Assembly (NCBI GenBank): GCA_020344375.1
Contig: CP070823.1
Coordinates: forward strand, 2,727,413-2,759,428
Direction of reading: 5' to 3'
Source of the DNA: Gemmatimonadota bacterium
GTDB taxonomy: Bacteria > Gemmatimonadota > Gemmatimonadetes > Palauibacterales > KS3-K002
Length of the DNA stretch: 32,016 bases
Position 1 is the stretch's first letter, and every line of letters starts with the position of its first letter. Below the pieces are notes generated by a model that saw only the letters and a list, made by a program, of their open reading frames with translations, did no database searches and was not told where the DNA came from. The position numbers were made by a program, and so were the translations under genes. Shown here piece after piece: positions 1 to 8,502 of this stretch.

Positions 1-1
1 G

Positions 2-157
2 ATCACCTGTCCCGGCCAGAACCGCACCTACTACATGGACGCTTCGCTGTTCGCGCCGGGCGTGAACAAGTACCCGTACGTGCGTCAGCTCGAGATCCTG
101 ATGGACTCATTCCGCTGCACGGAGGAAGACGCCCGCGTGAGCGACGCCGGCACGTAG
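2..157 (+). CDS. C-terminal fragment of an unrecognised protein
   Basis: An open frame runs from the left edge of the window to a TAG at 155-157, giving the last 51 residues of a protein whose start lies outside. The fragment contains two cysteines (in TCPGQ and FRCTEED) and a tyrosine-rich patch (RTYYMD), with no motif I can name. It ends 6 bases before the dnaE start codon, so it is probably co-transcribed with dnaE. The frame is favoured because it is continuous and its stop sits right at the next gene. The family is unknown. Confidence 0.5.
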   Translation: MTCPGQNRTYYMDASLFAPGVNKYPYVRQLEILMDSFRCTEEDARVSDAGT

Positions 158-163
158 ACCGTC

Positions 164-3100
164 ATGTCCTTCGTCCACCTCCACACCCACAGCGAGTACT
201 CGCTGCTGGACGGTGCGAATAAGCTGGACGCGCTGGTCGATCGGGCCGTGGAGCTGGGCATGCCGGCGCTCGCCCTCACCGATCACGGCAACCTGCACGG
301 GGCCCGGCGCTTCTACGATGCCGCGCGAGGCCGCGGCATCAAGCCGATCATCGGTTGCGAGGCCTACGTGGCCTTTGGTGACCGGCGATCCAAGGAGCAA
401 CCACCGGGCGCGCCCTCCGACTATGCCCACCTGCTGCTCCTCGCCCGCGACCTGGAGGGCTACCGCAACCTGGTGAAGCTCGTGTCGATCGGGCACGTCG
501 AAGGCTTCTATCGCCGGCCGCGCATTGACCATCAGCTCCTGGAGGACCACGCTCGCGGCTTGATCTGTCTGTCGGCCTGCATGTCCGGCGAGCTGGCGCT
601 GTATCTGCTGGCTGACCAGTACGACAGAGCGAAAGCCGCGGCGGAGTGGCACGCGCGCCTGTTCGGCGATGGGCACTACTGGCTGGAAGTGCAGGATCAC
701 GGGATCCCGGGCGAGGACGTGGTGCGGAACGGGATCTACCAGCTCGCCGAGGAGCTCGGACTCCCGGTCGTCGCGACGAACGACGCCCACTACCTGAACC
801 GCGAGGACGCCGACGCCCACGACATCCTGCTCTGCATCGGCACCGGCAAGGACCGGGACGACCCGAAGCGGCTACGCTTCTACGGGCAGGAGAGCTACTT
901 CAAGTCGGCCGAGGAGATGGCGGCCACCTTCCCCGACCGGCCGGAGCTGCTGGAGAACACGCTCAGCGTGGCAGAGCTCTGCGATGTCGAGTTCGAGGAG
1001 AGGATCTATCTGCCGGAGTTCCCACGGCCGGAAGGCTACGAGTCGGAGGACGATCTGCTGCGCGAGCTGGCGGAGAGCGGTGCCAGGAAGCGCTACGGCG
1101 ACCCGTTGCCGCCGGAGGTGCGGGAGCGGCTCAGCTTCGAGCTCGGCGTCATCACCAGGCTCGGCTACAGCGGCTACTTCCTCATCGTCTGGGACTTCAT
1201 CCGCGCGGCGCGGGAGGCCAGCATCCCCGTCGGTCCGGGTCGAGGCTCGGCCGCGGGCTCGCTGGTGGCCTATGCCCTGCGCATCACCGACATCGATCCG
1301 CTGCGCCTCGGCCTCCTGTTCGAGCGCTTCCTCAACCCGGATCGCATCTCGCTGCCGGATATCGACGTCGACTTCTGCTATGAGCGGCGCGGGGAGGTCA
1401 TCGAGTACGTCAGAGGCAAGTACGGCGCCGATTCAGTGGGCCAGATCGTCACCTTCGGGACGATGCAGGCCCGGGCCGTCGTGCGCGACGTCGGACGCAC
1501 GCTCGGGTTCACGCCGGCAGAGACCGACCGCGTCGCCAAGCTGATCCCCAGCTCGCCGGGCTACTCGCTCAGCGTCAAGGGGGCGGTGAAGCGGGTCGAG
1601 GAGCTGAGGACCCTTTACGAGCAGGAGCCGCGCTACAAGGAGTTGCTCGACTACGCCGCCACGCTGGAAGGCCTGGCACGGCACACCTCGGTCCACGCCG
1701 CCGGCGTGGTCATCGCGCCTGGGCCGCTGGCTGACTACGTCCCCGTGATGAATGCGACGACGCGCGGTGCCGGGGGCGAGCCGGAGAACGGCGACCTGGT
1801 GATCACGCAGTACGACATGGTGAGCCTGGAGCGGTCGGGAATGCTGAAGTTCGATTTCCTCGGCCTGCGCACCCTCACCGTGATCAGCGATGCCGGCGAG
1901 ATGGTCCGCCAGCGTCACGGAGTCGAGATCGACTGGGACGAGATCGGCCTGGATGACCCCGACGTGTACGAGATGTTGGCCAGCGGCGCCACCGCGGGCG
2001 TCTTCCAGTTCGAGTCCTCACTCGCCACAGACAAGCTGCGGGCCATGCGCTGCGATCGCTTCGACGACCTCATCGCGGTCAATGCGCTCATCCGCCCTGG
2101 CCCCCTCGACTCCGGCATGACCGACGTCTACATCCGGCGCAAGCGCGGCAGCGAACAAGTCAGCTACCCGCACGCTAGCCTGGCAGACATCCTGGAGCCG
2201 ACCTACGGCGTGATTACGTACCAGGAACAGGTGATGCGGGCGGCCAACGCGATGGCTGGCTTCAGCCTGGCCGAAGCCGACGTGCTCAGAAAGGCCGTGG
2301 GTAAGAAGGATCCGGTGCTCATCCGGCAGGAACTCGGCCGCTTCATCGCCCGGGCCCAGAAGCGTGAGGTCAGCCGACGCGACGCCGAGCATGTCGCCTC
2401 GCTCTTGGAGACGTTCGGTCGCTATGGCTTCAACAAGGCACACGCGGCAGCGTACGCCCTGCTTTCCTACCGGACCGCCTGGCTCAAGCGCCACTACCCG
2501 GCGGAATTCATGGCCGCGCTGCTGACCTCGGAGATCGGCAATACGGACAAGGTGGTGGGCTACATCAGCGAATGCCGCAGCCTAGGCCTGGAGGTGCTCC
2601 CGCCGCACGTTAACGAGTCAGGCTACAAGTTCACCGTGGTCAGCGACAACGCGATCCGCTTCGGCCTCGGTGCGATTCGCGGTGTCGGTAAGTCGGCCAT
2701 CGACTCGATCATCCTCGCCCGCGAAGAGGACGGTCCCTTCACCTCGCTCTTCGACTTCTGCAACCGGGTCGACCTGCGCCTTAACAACAAGCGTGTCGTC
2801 GAGGCGTTGATCGGTGCCGGCGCCTTCGACGGGCTCGGCCCCCGCGCCGCCATGGCTGAGGCAGTAGAGGTCACCCTGCGCGAGGCCCAGCTTCAGCAGC
2901 GGGAGCGCGAGCTGGGCCAACACAGCCTCTTCGGCAGCGACGACGGACCCAAGGGGCGGCCGGCGCCGCCGTTGCCAGAGGTTACCGAGTGGTCAGAGGC
3001 GGAGAAGCTGGCGCGCGAGAAGGAGCTGGTCGGTTTCTTCGTGTCGGGTCACCCCCTCGACGCCCACCGTGACCTCGTGAACCTCTACGCGCGGCGGGCG

Positions 3101-3652
3101 AACACCAGCAACCTGATCGCGCGCCGCGAACAGAAGGTGGAGGTGGCGTGCGTGGTCACGGAGGTCGCGCGCCGCATCTCGCGTAAGGATGGCTCAGAGT
3201 GGGCACGCCTCACCTTCGAGGACTACAACGGTACGGCGACCGCGCTCGCCTTCCGCGAGGCTTGGAGCAAGCACCGGGATGTACTCGAGGTCGGGAAGCC
3301 GGTCTTGGTGCGCGGGAGCGTTTCAGGCCGCGAGCGGGATGAGGGGAACCCGCCTTTGTTCCTCGACGAGGTCCTGCCCCTCGAAAGCCTCTACAACAGC
3401 GGCCGCGTTGCCGTCTGCCTCGAGTTCGAGGGCGGCGCGGAGCTGGACGCTAAGCGTCTCGAACAGGCGATCCGGATCGCGCGCGCCCACCCCGGCCCTG
3501 CCGCCATCCAGGTGGTTCTACAGAACGGCGTCGACGAGCCGCCGCGGCTGCGCTCGCGAGCCCTGTCCGTGACACCGGAGCCTGCCGTGCTGGCGGAGCT
3601 GCGCTCGGTATTAGGGACGCACCGGGTGCACCTGGTGGAGGTACCGCGCTAG
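164..3652 (+). CDS. dnaE: DNA polymerase III alpha subunit (DnaE1 type)
   Basis: Catalytic subunit of the replicative DNA polymerase. The 1162-residue length fits the DnaE family. An N-terminal PHP domain (about 1-270) opens with VHLHTHSEYS and carries TDHGNLHG (about 39), GCEAYV (about 64) and NDAHYL (about 206). The polymerase core has GPGRGSAAGS (357-366), PDIDVDF (398-404, two catalytic aspartates) and KFDFLGL (Asp 564, third aspartate). A C-terminal OB-fold region starts near 985 and is followed by a tail that would bind clamp or tau. The PHP metal-binding residues look intact, unlike in E. coli, where several are replaced. The start is the first ATG after the upstream stop; the Shine-Dalgarno match is poor, so coupling to the upstream gene is likely. 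Confidence 0.97.
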   Translation: MSFVHLHTHSEYSLLDGANKLDALVDRAVELGMPALALTDHGNLHGARRFYDAARGRGIKPIIGCEAYVAFGDRRSKEQPPGAPSDYAHLLLLARDLEGYRNLVKLVSIGHVEGFYRRPRIDHQLLEDHARGLICLSACMSGELALYLLADQYDRAKAAAEWHARLFGDGHYWLEVQDHGIPGEDVVRNGIYQLAEELGLPVVATNDAHYLNREDADAHDILLCIGTGKDRDDPKRLRFYGQESYFKSAEEMAATFPDRPELLENTLSVAELCDVEFEERIYLPEFPRPEGYESEDDLLRELAESGARKRYGDPLPPEVRERLSFELGVITRLGYSGYFLIVWDFIRAAREASIPVGPGRGSAAGSLVAYALRITDIDPLRLGLLFERFLNPDRISLPDIDVDFCYERRGEVIEYVRGKYGADSVGQIVTFGTMQARAVVRDVGRTLGFTPAETDRVAKLIPSSPGYSLSVKGAVKRVEELRTLYEQEPRYKELLDYAATLEGLARHTSVHAAGVVIAPGPLADYVPVMNATTRGAGGEPENGDLVITQYDMVSLERSGMLKFDFLGLRTLTVISDAGEMVRQRHGVEIDWDEIGLDDPDVYEMLASGATAGVFQFESSLATDKLRAMRCDRFDDLIAVNALIRPGPLDSGMTDVYIRRKRGSEQVSYPHASLADILEPTYGVITYQEQVMRAANAMAGFSLAEADVLRKAVGKKDPVLIRQELGRFIARAQKREVSRRDAEHVASLLETFGRYGFNKAHAAAYALLSYRTAWLKRHYPAEFMAALLTSEIGNTDKVVGYISECRSLGLEVLPPHVNESGYKFTVVSDNAIRFGLGAIRGVGKSAIDSIILAREEDGPFTSLFDFCNRVDLRLNNKRVVEALIGAGAFDGLGPRAAMAEAVEVTLREAQLQQRERELGQHSLFGSDDGPKGRPAPPLPEVTEWSEAEKLAREKELVGFFVSGHPLDAHRDLVNLYARRANTSNLIARREQKVEVACVVTEVARRISRKDGSEWARLTFEDYNGTATALAFREAWSKHRDVLEVGKPVLVRGSVSGRERDEGNPPLFLDEVLPLESLYNSGRVAVCLEFEGGAELDAKRLEQAIRIARAHPGPAAIQVVLQNGVDEPPRLRSRALSVTPEPAVLAELRSVLGTHRVHLVEVPR

Positions 3653-3668
3653 GGCGAGCCGGCTGCCC

Positions 3669-3698
3669 TTGCCGGAGCCAGCCCCTGCCGTCTATCCA
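3669..3698 (+). promoter_or_regulatory. possible promoter upstream of accA
   Basis: TTGCCG (3669-3674) and TATCCA (3693-3698) are separated by 18 bases in the 115-bp gap between dnaE and accA. The match to the sigma-70 consensus is only partial. A second -10-like hexamer, TATCTT, lies at 3715-3720. This gap must hold the accA promoter if accA is not read through from dnaE. Confidence 0.25.
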
Positions 3699-3767
3699 TG
3701 TAGCTTCGTTCTGCTATCTTACTAAGCTGTGCGGTGTTCCGAGTAGGTAACGTTCCCAACCGCGATC

Positions 3768-4730
3768 ATGGCAACTCATCAGGAATTCGAACGCTCGATC
3801 GGGGAAGTCAAGGGCGAGATCGCGCGCCTGAAAGAGCTGGCCGACGCAAGGGGGCTCGACGTGGAGGCCGAGCTCAGGAAGCTGGAGGCCCGCTTGCAGG
3901 AGTTGCAGGCCGAGACCTTCAAGGCGCTCACTCCCATGGAGCGGGTGCAGATCGCCCGGCACCAGCAGCGCCCGCACGCACTCGATATGATCGAGCGCAT
4001 CTTCACCGACTTCGTCGAGCTTCATGGTGACCGCGCCTTCCGTGACGACCCGGCTGTGGTCTGCGGCTGGGCCCGGTTCGACAACCACTCCGTCATGCTG
4101 ATCGCACAGCAGAAGGGTCGCAGCACGAAAGAGAACTTGAAGCGTAACTTCGCCATGATGCACCCTGAGGGATACCGCAAAGCCCTGCGCGTGATGCGGA
4201 TGGCGGAGAAGTTCAAGCGGCCCGTGGTCACCATCATCGACACACCGGCGGCGTACCCGGGGATCGGCGCTGAGGAGCGCGGCCAGGCTGAGGCCATCGC
4301 CCGGAACCTGCTCGAGATGTCGCTGATCGAGACCCCGATCCTCGCCGTGGTGATCGGCGAAGGCGGCAGTGGTGGCGCTCTGGGCCTCAGTGTCACCGAC
4401 CGCATCCTCATGCTCGAATACGCGATCTACTCGGTCATCTCCCCTGAGGGCTGCGCCTCTATCCTGTGGAGGGAGAACACCGAGGAGGCGCGCGCGCAGG
4501 CCGCAGCGGCGCTCAGGCTGACGGCGCCGGACCTCTACGAGCTGGGCGTGATTGACGAGGTGGTGCCAGAGCCCGAGGGCGGCGCCCACCAGGACTGGGA
4601 TCGCACAGCCGGGATCGTGGCGGAAGCGATGAGGCGACATCTCAACGAGCTCTGCGAGCAGCCGATGCAGGAGCTTCTCAAGGGTCGCTACGCGAAATAC
4701 CGCAAGCTGGGTTCGTGGGCCGGTGGCTGA
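3768..4730 (+). CDS. accA: acetyl-CoA carboxylase carboxyltransferase subunit alpha
   Basis: Alpha subunit of the carboxyltransferase half of acetyl-CoA carboxylase. It works with AccD to transfer the carboxyl group from biotin to acetyl-CoA, giving malonyl-CoA for fatty acid synthesis. The 320 residues match the usual length (about 319). A charged N-terminal helix leads into TPMERVQIARH, then ELHGDRAFRDD, the crotonase-fold core with DTPAAYPGIGAEERGQ, and the glycine-rich GEGGSGGALGL loop near residue 200 followed by ISPEGCASILW. The start is the ATG giving MATHQEFE. The stop overlaps the next gene (ricT-like) by 8 bases, which suggests translational coupling. Confidence 0.97.
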   Translation: MATHQEFERSIGEVKGEIARLKELADARGLDVEAELRKLEARLQELQAETFKALTPMERVQIARHQQRPHALDMIERIFTDFVELHGDRAFRDDPAVVCGWARFDNHSVMLIAQQKGRSTKENLKRNFAMMHPEGYRKALRVMRMAEKFKRPVVTIIDTPAAYPGIGAEERGQAEAIARNLLEMSLIETPILAVVIGEGGSGGALGLSVTDRILMLEYAIYSVISPEGCASILWRENTEEARAQAAAALRLTAPDLYELGVIDEVVPEPEGGAHQDWDRTAGIVAEAMRRHLNELCEQPMQELLKGRYAKYRKLGSWAGG

Positions 4731-5673
4731 TCAAGCGAAAGGCAACGGCAGCGGCTCGGCCGAGCGGGCCGCACCTCCGCTGCCCTCCCCGGCGGACAGG
4801 ATCATCCGAAGAGGGCCGGAGCCGCAGCTCGTCGAAATCCTGTTCAAGGGCAAGCGGCGCGAGTTCTTCACGGCGCACGTGACTCCGTCGATACGGGCGC
4901 GGGAATACGTCGTCGTGGAGGCGGACCGTGGGCAAGACCTGGGCATGGTCAGCGCGGTAGGTGGACTGGCAAAGAGGAAGTGCCAGGCCTGCGACGATTG
5001 TGACCCGAACGCTATGCCGGGCAAGAAGGTCCTGCGGCGCGCTGCCCCTGTGGACGTCGAACGCGCGCTCGGCCTGCGCGCCGAGGAAGGCGACGTGCGC
5101 CAGCAGGTCCGCGGTATGGTCCTGGACCACGCATTGAAGATGAAGATCAGCGACGCCGAATGGCAGTGGGATCGGAACAAACTGATCATCTACTTCACCG
5201 CGGACAAACGGGTCGACTTTCGCGTGCTGGTTCGCAGCCTGGCCAAGAAGTACCGCACGCGGATCGAGCTCAAGCAGATCGGCGTGCGCGACGAAGCGAA
5301 GCGGCTGGATGGAGTGGGGCGTTGCGGACGTGAGCTCTGTTCGTCCAACTGGCTACCCGAGCTCAAGCCGGTGACGTTGCAACTGGCGAAGGACCAGAAC
5401 CTATCACTCAACCCTTCGCAGATATCAGGCGCGTGCGGTCGCTTGATGTGCTCGCTGCGCTACGAACACGACTTCTATGTGCAGGCGCGCAAGCGCTTCC
5501 CGAAGGAGGGTCGACAGGTGCGCACTGCGGTGGGTGAGGAGACAGTGGTGTCGGTCGATATCTTCGTGAACCGCGTGACGTTGAAGGAGCCGTCCGGTGA
5601 GCTACGAACGATCGGACTGGAGGATCTGAAGCGCGAGACGGCCGAAGCGCGTCGCAGATCACGCAGCAGCTGA
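4723..5673 (+). CDS. ricT: PSP1-domain protein, RicT/YaaT type
   Basis: Member of the PSP1 family. In Bacillus subtilis, RicT (YaaT) forms a complex with RicA and RicF that carries Fe-S clusters and influences RNase Y-dependent RNA processing; here that role is inferred by homology only. A GTG start overlaps accA by 8 bases. The 316 residues have a low-complexity N-terminus (1-30). The PSP1 core has KLIIYFTADKRVDFR (about 153-167), RIELKQIGVRDEAK (about 180-193), CGRELCSS (201-208), LAKDQNLSLNP (about 221-231) and CGRLMCSL (238-245). As I recall the family, both cysteine motifs usually have a CC pair; here each is CS. An extra CxxCxxC occurs at residues 87-93. See finding. Confidence 0.9.
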   Translation: MADQAKGNGSGSAERAAPPLPSPADRIIRRGPEPQLVEILFKGKRREFFTAHVTPSIRAREYVVVEADRGQDLGMVSAVGGLAKRKCQACDDCDPNAMPGKKVLRRAAPVDVERALGLRAEEGDVRQQVRGMVLDHALKMKISDAEWQWDRNKLIIYFTADKRVDFRVLVRSLAKKYRTRIELKQIGVRDEAKRLDGVGRCGRELCSSNWLPELKPVTLQLAKDQNLSLNPSQISGACGRLMCSLRYEHDFYVQARKRFPKEGRQVRTAVGEETVVSVDIFVNRVTLKEPSGELRTIGLEDLKRETAEARRRSRSS

Positions 5674-5685
5674 GGTTCTGACACG

Positions 5686-7185
5686 TTGTCCAGATTCTAC
5701 ATCACTACAGCGATAGACTACTCCAACGGTGACCCTCACCTGGGCCACGCCTTCGAGAAGATCGGGGCAGATGCTATTGCTCGCTACAGGCGACTCCGCG
5801 GGGATGAGGTCCACTTCGTCATCGGGATGGATGAGCACTCACAGACCATCTTGCAGCCGGCCGCCGAGGCTGGACTTTCGCCGCAGGCCTGGGTCGACAG
5901 GATGGCGAGTGTCTTCTCGGAAGCGTGGGAGGGGCTGAGGATCAGCCACGACGACTTCATCCGCACCACGGAGGAGCGGCATGTCCGCGCCGTGGTGGAG
6001 ATGGTCGAACGCACCAAGCAGGCCGGCTATATCTTCGAGGGTACTTACGAAGGCTACTACTGCGAGCGCTGCGAGACCTTCAAGCAGGAGAAGGACTTGG
6101 CCGATGGGCGCTGCCCGGAGCACCCGGATCGCGAGATCGCCTGGACCAAGGAGGACAACTACTTCTTCAAGCTGTCCGCCTTCCGCGATCCGCTGCTCAA
6201 ACACATCGACGAGCACCCTGAGTTCGTGCAGCCGGAGATCCGCCGCAACGAGATCCGCAACGTCCTCGAGGAAGGGCTGCAGGACATCTCGGTCTCGCGA
6301 CCGCAGCGCGAGTGGGGTGTCCCCTTCCCGGGCGATCCTGACCATGCGGTCTACGTCTGGTACGACGCGCTCATCAACTATCTGTCGGCCGTCGGCTTCC
6401 CCGAGAAGCACCACGGCGACTGGTGGCCCGCCCAGCTCCACGTGATCGGCAAGGGGATCACACGCCACCACTGCATCATCTGGCCGGCCATGTTGCTGGC
6501 GGCCGGGGTCGAGTTGCCGAAGACAGTGTGGGCGCACGGCTACATCAATTGGGAGGGCCGCAAGCTCTCCAAGTCCGCCGGCGCGCCCGTGACCCTGACA
6601 AGCGCCAGCGAGCGTCACGGACCTGACCCGCTGCGCTACTTCCTGCTGCGCGAGGTTCCCTGGAACGGCGACGCCGACTTCACCTGGCAGCGTTTCGACG
6701 ACCGCTACAACGCCGACCTGGCCAACGACCTGGGCAATCTGGCGAACCGCACGCTGGCCATGATTCACAAGTATCGCGATGGGGTCGTCCCCAGCGGGGA
6801 ACAGTCCGACCTCGACCGGCGCGCCCAGAAGACGCTGGCAGACTACCGCGAGGTGATGGACGGCTACCTGCTCCACCAGGGCATCGCCGCCGCTATGGAG
6901 CTGGCGGGCGCCGCCAACGTCTTCATCGAGGAGAAGGCGCCCTGGAAGCTGACCAAGGAGCCGTCCCGGAGCGCGGAACTCGACACCGTCCTCGCCGGCC
7001 TGGCGCGTACCCTCGCCCGGCTGGCGCTGCTGCTGAGCCCGTTCATGCCGGGCAAGAGCTCCGAGCTCTGGCAGGCCCTCGGCCGTCAGGACGAGCTCTC
7101 GCAGCTCGCCGCCTACCCGGAACTCGACCTGGCCGGAGGGCACGTGCAGCGGCAGGCGGTCCTCTTTCCAAGGAGTGAGAGCTGA
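5686..7185 (+). CDS. metG: methionyl-tRNA synthetase
   Basis: Class I aminoacyl-tRNA synthetase charging tRNA-Met. At 499 residues it is the short form, without the C-terminal EMAPII-like tRNA-binding domain. HLGH (18-21) is the HIGH motif and KLSKS (293-297) the KMSKS motif. The connective peptide has a zinc site of the CxxC...CxxH kind (C126, C129, C143, H146), the arrangement known from Thermus thermophilus. The start is TTG: translation gives the conserved FYITTAIDYSNG directly after it, and a TGAGG Shine-Dalgarno-like sequence lies about 10 bases upstream. It follows the ricT-like stop by 12 bases and its 3' end overlaps the CapA-like gene. Confidence 0.96.
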   Translation: MSRFYITTAIDYSNGDPHLGHAFEKIGADAIARYRRLRGDEVHFVIGMDEHSQTILQPAAEAGLSPQAWVDRMASVFSEAWEGLRISHDDFIRTTEERHVRAVVEMVERTKQAGYIFEGTYEGYYCERCETFKQEKDLADGRCPEHPDREIAWTKEDNYFFKLSAFRDPLLKHIDEHPEFVQPEIRRNEIRNVLEEGLQDISVSRPQREWGVPFPGDPDHAVYVWYDALINYLSAVGFPEKHHGDWWPAQLHVIGKGITRHHCIIWPAMLLAAGVELPKTVWAHGYINWEGRKLSKSAGAPVTLTSASERHGPDPLRYFLLREVPWNGDADFTWQRFDDRYNADLANDLGNLANRTLAMIHKYRDGVVPSGEQSDLDRRAQKTLADYREVMDGYLLHQGIAAAMELAGAANVFIEEKAPWKLTKEPSRSAELDTVLAGLARTLARLALLLSPFMPGKSSELWQALGRQDELSQLAAYPELDLAGGHVQRQAVLFPRSES

Positions 7186-8488
7186 CTCCCTAATACTCGG
7201 GCGCCGATGCCGGGTGCGCCGCGGCGACCCCGGCGTTCGAGCAGACTTTACTCGACCCGCAGCGGTTGTGGTCTGCCTGCTCCTCGCCGCCTGCGCGCCG
7301 CGGCCGCCACGCCACGAGCCGCCGCCCCAGCCGGCGCCGCCGGACACGACGCGCGCCCCTACACCTGCCGAACCTGACACGGCAGGGCCAACGGCTCCCG
7401 ACACCACCGCCCCCACACCGCCCGACACCGTCGCGCCGGCGGCCACCGAAGCGGCCAGGCTGCGCACCCTGCGCGTCTGCGCGGGCGGCGATGTACTGTT
7501 GGGGAACAACCTCGATACGCTCTGGGCAGCTCGAACCGCCGCGCGCCTGGGTCAGCCCGTCACCCCGTTCCCCGACCCCGATTCGCTGCTGGCGCCGCTG
7601 CGCCCGCTGTTGGAGGGCGCGGACGTTGTGCTGTTGAACCTCGAAGGCGCCGTCGGGGAGGGGCCAGCTCCGGCCAAGTGCCGACCGGGCTCAACCCGCT
7701 GCTATGCCTTTCGCCAGCCCGTGGCTGCCGCTGATGCGCTGGCGCGCTTCGCCGCGCCGGCCGCGGTCGTGGCCAACGTCGCGAACAACCACGCCATGGA
7801 TGCGGGACCTGAAGGGTTCGCGGCCACGGCCGCTCACCTGTCCCAGGCGGGTGTGCGTGTCACCGGCGCCGACACCCTGCCCACGCCGCTCCCTACTCCC
7901 GACGGTGACACGCTCGCGGTCCTCGGATTCAGCCCCTTCCTCGCCGGGCCGGACCCGCGTGACCTCGACGCCGTTCGCCGCCACGTCTCGCGCGCCGCAG
8001 CGCGCTACCCCCGACTCGTGGTGACGATGCACATGGGCGCCGAGGGGCGTGCGGCTCAGCGGACGCCTGACCAGAACGAGATCTTCCTCGGTGAGGATCG
8101 TGGGAACTCGGTGGCCTTCGCACGCGCCGCGGCGGAGGCGGGAGCATCCCTCGTGGTGGGACATGGACCGCACGTGCTGCGGGCCGCGGAATGGAAGGGT
8201 GAGGCGCTCATCCTTTACTCGCTCGGGAATCTCCTCACCTACGGACCGTTCAACATGGAGGAGCCGCTGAACCGCGGTGGGATCGCCTGCGCGACCGTGG
8301 ACGGTGAGGGGCGGGTGGTCGAGGCCCTGCTGCGGCCCACGCTCCAGCACCTGCCGGGCCTGGTGAGCGCCGATCCCTCAGGAAGGGGGAGCTTCCTGGT
8401 CGATTCCCTGAGCCGGCTGGACTTTCCGGAGACCGCAGGCAGGATCCAGACCGACGGAGTGGTCCTCGGGCCGGCCTCCCGCCGCTAG
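7175..8488 (+). CDS. CapA-family (PGA_cap) lipoprotein
   Basis: Member of the CapA/PgsA metallophosphatase-like family, known for poly-gamma-glutamate capsule synthesis but widespread in genomes with no capsule locus. The product is 437 residues from a GTG overlapping metG by 11 bases. A hydrophobic stretch ends in the lipobox LLAAC (Cys 40), predicting a lipid-anchored envelope protein, followed by a Pro/Thr/Asp-rich linker (about 41-92) with repeated PDT units. The catalytic-type domain shows AGGDVLLG (near 103), LNLEGAV (near 154), NNHAMDAG (near 204), MHMGAEGR and GHGPHVLR. Start choice is uncertain: a GTG at 7214 would give a more typical 27-residue signal peptide, and neither has a well-placed ribosome site. 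No capB or capC is nearby, so capsule synthesis is not supported by context. Confidence 0.85.
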   Translation: MRADSLILGRRCRVRRGDPGVRADFTRPAAVVVCLLLAACAPRPPRHEPPPQPAPPDTTRAPTPAEPDTAGPTAPDTTAPTPPDTVAPAATEAARLRTLRVCAGGDVLLGNNLDTLWAARTAARLGQPVTPFPDPDSLLAPLRPLLEGADVVLLNLEGAVGEGPAPAKCRPGSTRCYAFRQPVAAADALARFAAPAAVVANVANNHAMDAGPEGFAATAAHLSQAGVRVTGADTLPTPLPTPDGDTLAVLGFSPFLAGPDPRDLDAVRRHVSRAAARYPRLVVTMHMGAEGRAAQRTPDQNEIFLGEDRGNSVAFARAAAEAGASLVVGHGPHVLRAAEWKGEALILYSLGNLLTYGPFNMEEPLNRGGIACATVDGEGRVVEALLRPTLQHLPGLVSADPSGRGSFLVDSLSRLDFPETAGRIQTDGVVLGPASRR

Positions 8489-8493
8489 GCGGG
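8478..8493. terminator. hairpin between convergent capA-like and flotillin genes
   Basis: CCCGCC and GGCGGG form a six-base stem with a four-base loop that spans the stop codon of the rightward gene, just before the stop of the leftward flotillin gene. There is no clear T tract on either strand, so it is only a candidate bidirectional terminator. Confidence 0.25.
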
Positions 8494-8502
8494 CGCCAGC
8501 CC

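Noticed and set aside
7290..7450. Repetitive Pro/Thr/Asp-coding DNA, possible tandem repeat
   Set aside because: It is an imperfect low-complexity linker inside the CapA-like lipoprotein, not a DNA repeat with a fixed unit.
5839..7509. Long open frame of 556 codons on the minus strand
   Set aside because: It lies opposite metG and the start of the CapA-like gene, which have clear family motifs. Its translation is Val/Leu/Arg/Gly-rich with no domain and reflects GC-rich codon bias.
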